Shown in pieces: positions 56,768-64,000 of a stretch of 64,000 nucleotides of DNA. The notes under the pieces were generated by a model. The model was not told the DNA's origin, did not search any database, and saw only the letters and a program-made list of their open reading frames with translations. The stretch comes from DATFQI01 sp963816955. GTDB lineage: Bacteria; Actinomycetota; Thermoleophilia; Solirubrobacterales; Solirubrobacteraceae. Position numbers and translations under genes: made by a program. Location of the stretch: NCBI GenBank assembly GCA_963816955.1, contig CAWFME010000011.1, positions 30,368-94,367 on the forward strand. Reading direction: 5' to 3'. The first letter of the stretch is position 1. Each line of letters starts with the position of its first letter.

Positions 56768-57094
56768 TCAGGCGAACAGCGCCACGGCATCCGGCACGTC
56801 GCCGTGGCCGAGCTCGCGGCCGAGCTGCGGGTCCTCGACGCGCGCGCCGGTCTGGGCGGCCAGCTCGAGCGTGACGGCCAGCAGCGCCTCGAAGTCGCGC
56901 GCTCGGTCGGCACGCGGCGCGTCGCTGCCGCTCACGCCGATCCCGATCTCCGACGGCGTCAGCAGGAACGTGGCGGTGAGCGCCTCGCTCTCCCAGTACA
57001 GCTCGTCCCCGGCCGCCTCGGCGCCGGCCAGGACCGCGCGCGCGCGCTCGAGGTCGAGCTCGCCGTCGCCGCGCACGCGCAGGTCGTAGCTCAC
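56768..57094 (-). CDS. Hypothetical protein coupled to candidate immunity gene
   Basis: From GTG 57094 the 108-residue protein is acidic. It has a pattern of alternating strands and helices (YDLRVRGDGELDLERARAVL, TFLLTPSEIGIGVSGSD). The start overlaps the previous stop by GTGA. I know no family. As the third gene of the toxin operon it could be a second immunity protein or an accessory factor. The fumarase gene starts 18 bp further on. Confidence 0.75.
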   Translation of the reverse strand: MSYDLRVRGDGELDLERARAVLAGAEAAGDELYWESEALTATFLLTPSEIGIGVSGSDAPRADRARDFEALLAVTLELAAQTGARVEDPQLGRELGHGDVPDAVALFA

Positions 57095-57612
57095 GCCCCG
57101 GTCCAGGCGCGGAACGCCCGCAGCAGCGCCTCGTCGTCGGTGTCGCGGCCGACGAGCGTGCGCATGGCCAGGTTGTAGGCGACCTGGAGGACGTCGATGT
57201 CGTAGCCGTCGGCCTTCAGCACCGGCTTGTTCTGCGACACGTAGCGCTTCTGCGGGGGTTCGTGGCCAATGCCCCACGGCAGGTCACCGAGCGCGCCGCG
57301 GAAGACCTGCGCGAGGTAGAGCGCGATGCCGTCGACGTCGCGCAGCGCGCTCGGCGGCAGCCGCTCGCCGGCGACGTCCGGCGGGTCCGGCTCGTACCAG
57401 GGCGGCAGCTCGCCGCCTGACGCGCGCGGGCGCGCGACGAACCAGCGCCACAGCGGGGCGAGGCTCTCCGGCGAACCGTCGAGCCCCGGCCCGCCGGACG
57501 CGGAGACCTCCGCCCGGAACTCGTCCAGGCGCGGCTCCGCGCGCGCGGCGTGCGCTGCGAAAAAGGCTTCAGCCTCGGCGTCGCCGAGGCTGAAGAAGTC
57601 CTTGGGCGGCAT
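57091..57612 (-). CDS. Candidate immunity protein for the upstream toxin
   Basis: The 173-residue acidic protein starts 5 bp after the toxin stop and overlaps the next gene by 4 bp. It has motifs such as ESLAPLWRWFVARPR, PPWYEPDPPDVAGERLPP and KRYVSQNKPVLKADGYDIDV, without signal peptide or membrane segment. I do not recognise a named immunity family. The call rests on position, size, charge and cytoplasmic character, which is how immunity genes follow polymorphic toxins. Confidence 0.65.
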   Translation of the reverse strand: MPPKDFFSLGDAEAEAFFAAHAARAEPRLDEFRAEVSASGGPGLDGSPESLAPLWRWFVARPRASGGELPPWYEPDPPDVAGERLPPSALRDVDGIALYLAQVFRGALGDLPWGIGHEPPQKRYVSQNKPVLKADGYDIDVLQVAYNLAMRTLVGRDTDDEALLRAFRAWTGA

Positions 57613-57617
57613 GGCCG

Positions 57618-60919
<3,302 letters not shown>

Positions 60920-61114
60920 CCCGCCCGTCCCTTCGTCCGTCGGCGCTTCCCCGCCGATCTCGGCGGGCGGGCGGCAGTCTTGGCCCTCCGCGAGGGTCCG
61001 GTCAAGCCGACCATTCGTCCAGTCGGGCCGTTTCGTCAGCGCGGGGACCTGCCCGCACTGGCTGAACGTTCGACGCTGCAGACCGAATCCGCGCACTACC
61101 CTGCGCGGCGCCAG

Positions 61115-61345
61115 ATGTCCGCACGCGCGTCACCGATCGGCTCCCGAGGCCGGGTCACCTCCACGGGAGCGATCCAGCCGGGACGCACGGGCGAGGTGAT
61201 GGTGTCGATCCGCGGCGGCGTCGAGGCCTTCCTGGCCCGCGACGTCGACGGCGGCTCGATCGCGCCGTACACGGAGGTCGTGGTCGTCGAGTACGAGCCG
61301 CCGCGCGTCGTGCTCGTGAGCCGCATATATCCCGAGGAGCCGTAG
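61115..61345 (+). CDS. NfeD-like OB-fold protein
   Basis: The 76-residue protein is only the soluble NfeD C-terminal domain: GSRGRVTSTGAIQPGRTGEV and ARDVDGGSIAPYTEVVVVEY. It lies 2 bp before a flotillin gene. NfeD and SPFH/flotillin proteins form a known conserved pair at the membrane. The usual membrane and protease parts of NfeD are absent, as in many short actinobacterial versions. Confidence 0.85.
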   Translation: MSARASPIGSRGRVTSTGAIQPGRTGEVMVSIRGGVEAFLARDVDGGSIAPYTEVVVVEYEPPRVVLVSRIYPEEP

Positions 61346-61347
61346 CC

Positions 61348-62754
61348 GTGAGCGCCATCCTGATCGTCGTCCTGGCCGCCGTCGTCGTCGTGCCGCTGCT
61401 GCTGGCCGTCCTCTTCAAGGTCCTGTGGAAGGTGCCGTCGGCCGACGAGGCGCTGATCGTCACCGGCTTCGCCGCCAGCCGCAGCAGCGCCGAGGGCAAG
61501 ACCTTCAAGATCGTCACGGGCGGCGGCGCGTTCGTCATTCCCGTGCTCCAGAAGGCGCAGTACCTCGGCCTGGCCGCCGACAAGGCGCTGCTCGAGGTCG
61601 AGGGCGTAGACGCGCAGAAGATCCCGGTCGGCGTGCGCGGCGTCGCGATCTTCAAGGTCGGCGACGACGCGCAGTCGATCACCAACGCCGCCACCGCTTC
61701 CTCGACGCCCAGCACGGTCAGATGCACGACCTCGTGCGCGAGGTCTTCCACGGCCACCTGCGCTCGATCACGGGCGGGCTGAGCGTCGAGGACCTGATCG
61801 CCAACCGCAACGAGCTCGCGCAGGCCACGCGCGACGCGTCGATCGACGAGATGCAGAAGCTCGGCCTGATCGTCGACTCGCTGCAGATCCAGGAGGTCAT
61901 CGACCCCACCGGCTACATCCGCGCGCTCGGCGAGCCGCGCGCCGCCGAGGTCAAGAAGCACGCGCGGATCGCGCAGGCGCAGGCCGACCGCGAGGCGACC
62001 GAGCGCGAGCAGGAGGCGGAGGCGCTGAAGGCCGCCGCGCGCCGCGACTCGGAGATCAAGCGTGCCGCCTACCAGGCGGAGATCGACACCCAGACGGCGC
62101 AGTCGGCGCAGGCCGGCCCACTGGCCGACGCCGAGGCGCGCAAGCAGGTCGTCGTGCAGGAGACGGCGGTCGCCGATCTCGAGGCCCAGCGCGAGGAGAA
62201 GCGGCTCGACACGCAGGTGCGCAAGCCGGCCGACGCGGCCGCCTACGAGAAGCAGGTGCAGGCCGAGGCCGAGCGCGCCGCGCGCATCTCGATCGCCGAG
62301 GCGGAGGCGCGCGAGGTCGAGCTGTCGGCCGCCGCGCAGGCGAAGAGGGATCGAGCAGATCGGCAACTCGGAGGCGTCGGTGACGACCACCCGCGGCCGC
62401 GCCGACGGTGAGGCGACGAAGGCCAAGGGCCTGGCCGAGGGCGAGGCGATCCGCGCTAAGGGGCTCGCCGAGGCGGAGGCCATCGCCAAGCGCGCCGAGG
62501 CGCTCGAGAAGGAGGCCGACGCCGTCATCGGCCAGCAGATCGCCGAGAAGCTGCCGGAGATCGTGGCCGCCGCCGCCGAGTCGTTCAAGCACGTCGACAA
62601 CCTCACGGTCCTCAACGGCGCGCAGGGGATCTCCGAGATCATCTCGCAGGTGATCGGGCAGGCCGGGCCGGCGCTGAAGATGGCCCAGCAGGCGCTCGGA
62701 CGCGAGAACGGTCAGCCGGCGGAGAAGGTCACGTCGCCCGACTCGCAGACGTAG
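61348..62754 (+). CDS. Flotillin-like SPFH protein (frame broken twice)
   Basis: The repaired protein of about 468 residues has an N-terminal membrane helix (ILIVVLAAVVVVPLLLAVLF), the SPFH domain (EALIVTGFAASRSSAEGKTF, EMQKLGLIVDSLQIQEVID), a long Ala/Glu coiled coil (AEREQEAEALKAAARRD region) and a flotillin end (LAEAEAIAKRAEALEKEADA). Breaks are near 61693 (one base missing or two extra) and 62350 (one extra G). With NfeD it probably organises membrane domains. Confidence 0.9.
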
Positions 62755-62948
62755 GAGCCGAGGTCCTCGATCACCCGCATCGTGCCCGTCACGCGTCCGT
62801 CGGCGACGCGGGCCTCGAGTGAGTAGTTGCGCTCACCGACGGCGCCGCTGTCGTACCGGCGCGTGAGCTTCTCACGCACGCTGAGCTCGTCGCCGTCGAA
62901 CCGGAGCGCCGGGTAGAGGATCAGACGGGCGATCCACAGCGGCCGCAC
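62712..62948 (-). CDS. Possible small or truncated beta-rich protein
   Basis: A frame from GTG 62948 gives 78 residues with a beta-rich end (LTRRYDSGAVGERNYSLEAR, GTMRVIEDLGSYVCESGDVT) similar to the C-terminal part of small exported proteins I have seen in actinobacteria. No signal peptide fits here, so it may be a remnant. It overlaps the flotillin end by 43 bp. Confidence 0.4.
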   Translation of the reverse strand: MRPLWIARLILYPALRFDGDELSVREKLTRRYDSGAVGERNYSLEARVADGRVTGTMRVIEDLGSYVCESGDVTFSAG

Positions 62949-62980
62949 CCGGGCGGCATCGGCCGTACGGCGAGAGCGCT

Positions 62981-63448
62981 TTAGGCGGCGGTCGGCGTGG
63001 GGACCTTGGCCCCCGGGCCCGGTTCGGGCGTCACGTCGTGCGGGTGCAGCGGCTCGTGGCAGTGGCCGCAGACGAGGACCGGATCGGCCTCCTCGCCGCA
63101 CGAGTGGCGCAGCACAACGGGCGGGCCGGTGTCGCCGGCCAGGTGCTCGTCGCCCCACCGCATGATCGCGATCACGGCGGGGTACAGGTCGCGGCCCGCC
63201 TGCGTCAAGCGGTACTCGAAGCGCTCGGGCTCGTCCTGGTAGCGGCGGCGCTCCAGGATGCCGGAGCGGACGAGGGTCTGCAGACGGGTGGAGAGGATGT
63301 TGCGCGCGATGCCGAGGTTGCGCTGCATGTCGGAGAAGCGGCGGACCCCGTAGAAGGCCTCGCGCATGATCAGCAACGTCCAGCGCTCACCGAGGATGTC
63401 CATCGCCCGCCCGACGCTGCAGTACTCCGGGCGCTCCAACTCGTACAT
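62981..63448 (-). CDS. HxlR family transcriptional regulator
   Basis: From ATG 63448 the protein has 155 residues. The HxlR winged helix is clear: EYCSVGRAMDILGERWTLLI, REAFYGVRRFSDMQRNLGIA, RNILSTRLQTLVRSGIL and RLTQAGRDLYP. A C-terminal tail with CGHCHEPLHPHDV could bind a metal or be redox-active. A longer start at 63487 would overlap the upstream hydrolase gene. Confidence 0.92.
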   Translation of the reverse strand: MYELERPEYCSVGRAMDILGERWTLLIMREAFYGVRRFSDMQRNLGIARNILSTRLQTLVRSGILERRRYQDEPERFEYRLTQAGRDLYPAVIAIMRWGDEHLAGDTGPPVVLRHSCGEEADPVLVCGHCHEPLHPHDVTPEPGPGAKVPTPTAA

Positions 63449-63467
63449 GGATTCCAACGTTAGCGGG

Positions 63468-64000
63468 TCAGCCGCAGAAGGCCGCAAGCTCCCGGGCCAG
63501 GCCGACGGGGTCGTCGTAGGCCATCAGGAACCCGGTCCCCTCGAGCACGCGCAGCTGCGCGTCGGGCAGCAGGTCGAGCGCCTCCTCGGCGACCGAGAGC
63601 GGGTGCATCCGGTCCTCGTCGGCCCACAGCAGCAGCGTCGGCACCTCGATCAGGCGGTAGACCTCGAGCAGGTCGGGCTGCGCGCTCGTCGGCCACCGGC
63701 GCGCGGCGCGCGCCCACGAGCGGGCGCGGTTGGCGTTGCCGCCGAGGCTGCCGAAGGCGTGGCGGACGAGGTCGCGCGCGGCCGGGTTCCCGCGCGCGGT
63801 CAGCGACTCGCCCCATGCCGGCCGGAAGGCGAGCCGGGCGCCGTGCGAGATCGCGCGGTCGAGCCCGGGCACCGATGCCGCCCGGACCACGCGGCGGAGC
63901 GCACGCTCGCGCGGCGTCCACTCGGGTGGGCCGTGCATCGGGTTCGGCATCAGCACGAGCCTGCCGGGTGTGAGCTGCCGCGTGGCGATCGCGTGCAGGA
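63468..64000 (-). CDS. Alpha/beta hydrolase (5' end outside window)
   Basis: The C-terminal 177 residues are present. A lid region is followed by VPTLLLWADEDRMHPLSVAE with the catalytic Asp, and LLPDAQLRVLEGTGFLMAYD, where the usual catalytic His position reads as Gly-Phe. The His may therefore be lost or displaced. The nucleophile lies beyond the right end. It reads in the direction of the HxlR gene 20 bp away. Confidence 0.8.
   Translation of the reverse strand, partial: LHAIATRQLTPGRLVLMPNPMHGPPEWTPRERALRRVVRAASVPGLDRAISHGARLAFRPAWGESLTARGNPAARDLVRHAFGSLGGNANRARSWARAARRWPTSAQPDLLEVYRLIEVPTLLLWADEDRMHPLSVAEEALDLLPDAQLRVLEGTGFLMAYDDPVGLARELAAFCG

Overview
The window is very GC-rich, and most genes are packed with 1-4 bp start/stop overlaps (ATGA, GTGA, TGATG). 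The gene content (glgC with an actinobacterial-type glycogen synthase, RsbW-like kinase plus SigB/F-type sigma factor, HemK2/GCS2/CDGSH cluster, acyl-CoA carboxylase operon) points to a high-GC actinobacterium, probably of the Thermoleophilia/Solirubrobacterales type. That placement is inferred from gene content only. No tRNA, rRNA or CRISPR array was seen.

Layout. 1-1.2 kb: 5' part of a PAS-GAF histidine kinase. 1.2-5.5 kb: repeat-rich accessory stretch with an aldo/keto reductase, a small membrane protein, an alpha/beta hydrolase and an orphan gene. 5.5-9.4 kb: regulators (TetR with a symmetric operator, GAF protein, ArsR-like protein), an SRPBCC protein and an AbrB-type membrane protein. 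9.4-14.1 kb: a TetR-controlled acyl-CoA dehydrogenase plus methylcrotonyl-CoA-carboxylase-like operon, full of single-base frameshifts. 14.2-19.6 kb: a conserved hypothetical gene, HemK2-like methyltransferase, GCS2 ligase, haem-oxygenase-like diiron enzyme, CDGSH protein, and an anti-sigma/sigma pair. 19.7-28.4 kb: redox and SDR genes, GH2 beta-galactosidase, rhodanese, amidase, and a methionine-rich membrane protein behind a CsoR-like palindrome. 28.4-37.4 kb: carbohydrate genes (secreted GH3, sugar-binding lipoprotein, GH13) with a GntR regulator, an aminotransferase, an RraA protein and an RTX protein. 37.4-47.5 kb: nitronate monooxygenase, MocR/YczE pair, second ArsR-like paralogue, phosphotransferase, glgC-glgA-enolase-like run, hydrolases. 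47.5-51.8 kb: a second repeat cluster, an SDR/AraC pair and a decayed IS1182-like element. 52-64 kb: orphan solute-binding protein, small secreted protein, adenylate kinase, EamA transporter, fumarase, a surface polymorphic toxin with two small downstream genes, NfeD/flotillin, HxlR regulator and a hydrolase cut by the window end.

Most notable points. (1) A roughly 1,100-residue secreted protein combining Ca-binding TSP3 repeats, an HFS-motif domain, a von Willebrand A domain with a complete MIDAS, and a C-terminal nuclease-like toxin module. Two tightly coupled small genes follow and are candidate immunity genes. (2) Three families of structured intergenic repeats occur together at two loci about 43 kb apart; one family shows compensatory stem changes. 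(3) Several very symmetric operators. (4) Many frameshifts, mostly one extra base, concentrated at 8.8-14 kb and 48-63 kb. They look more like sequence errors than gene decay, so these genes are listed as CDS with the breaks described.
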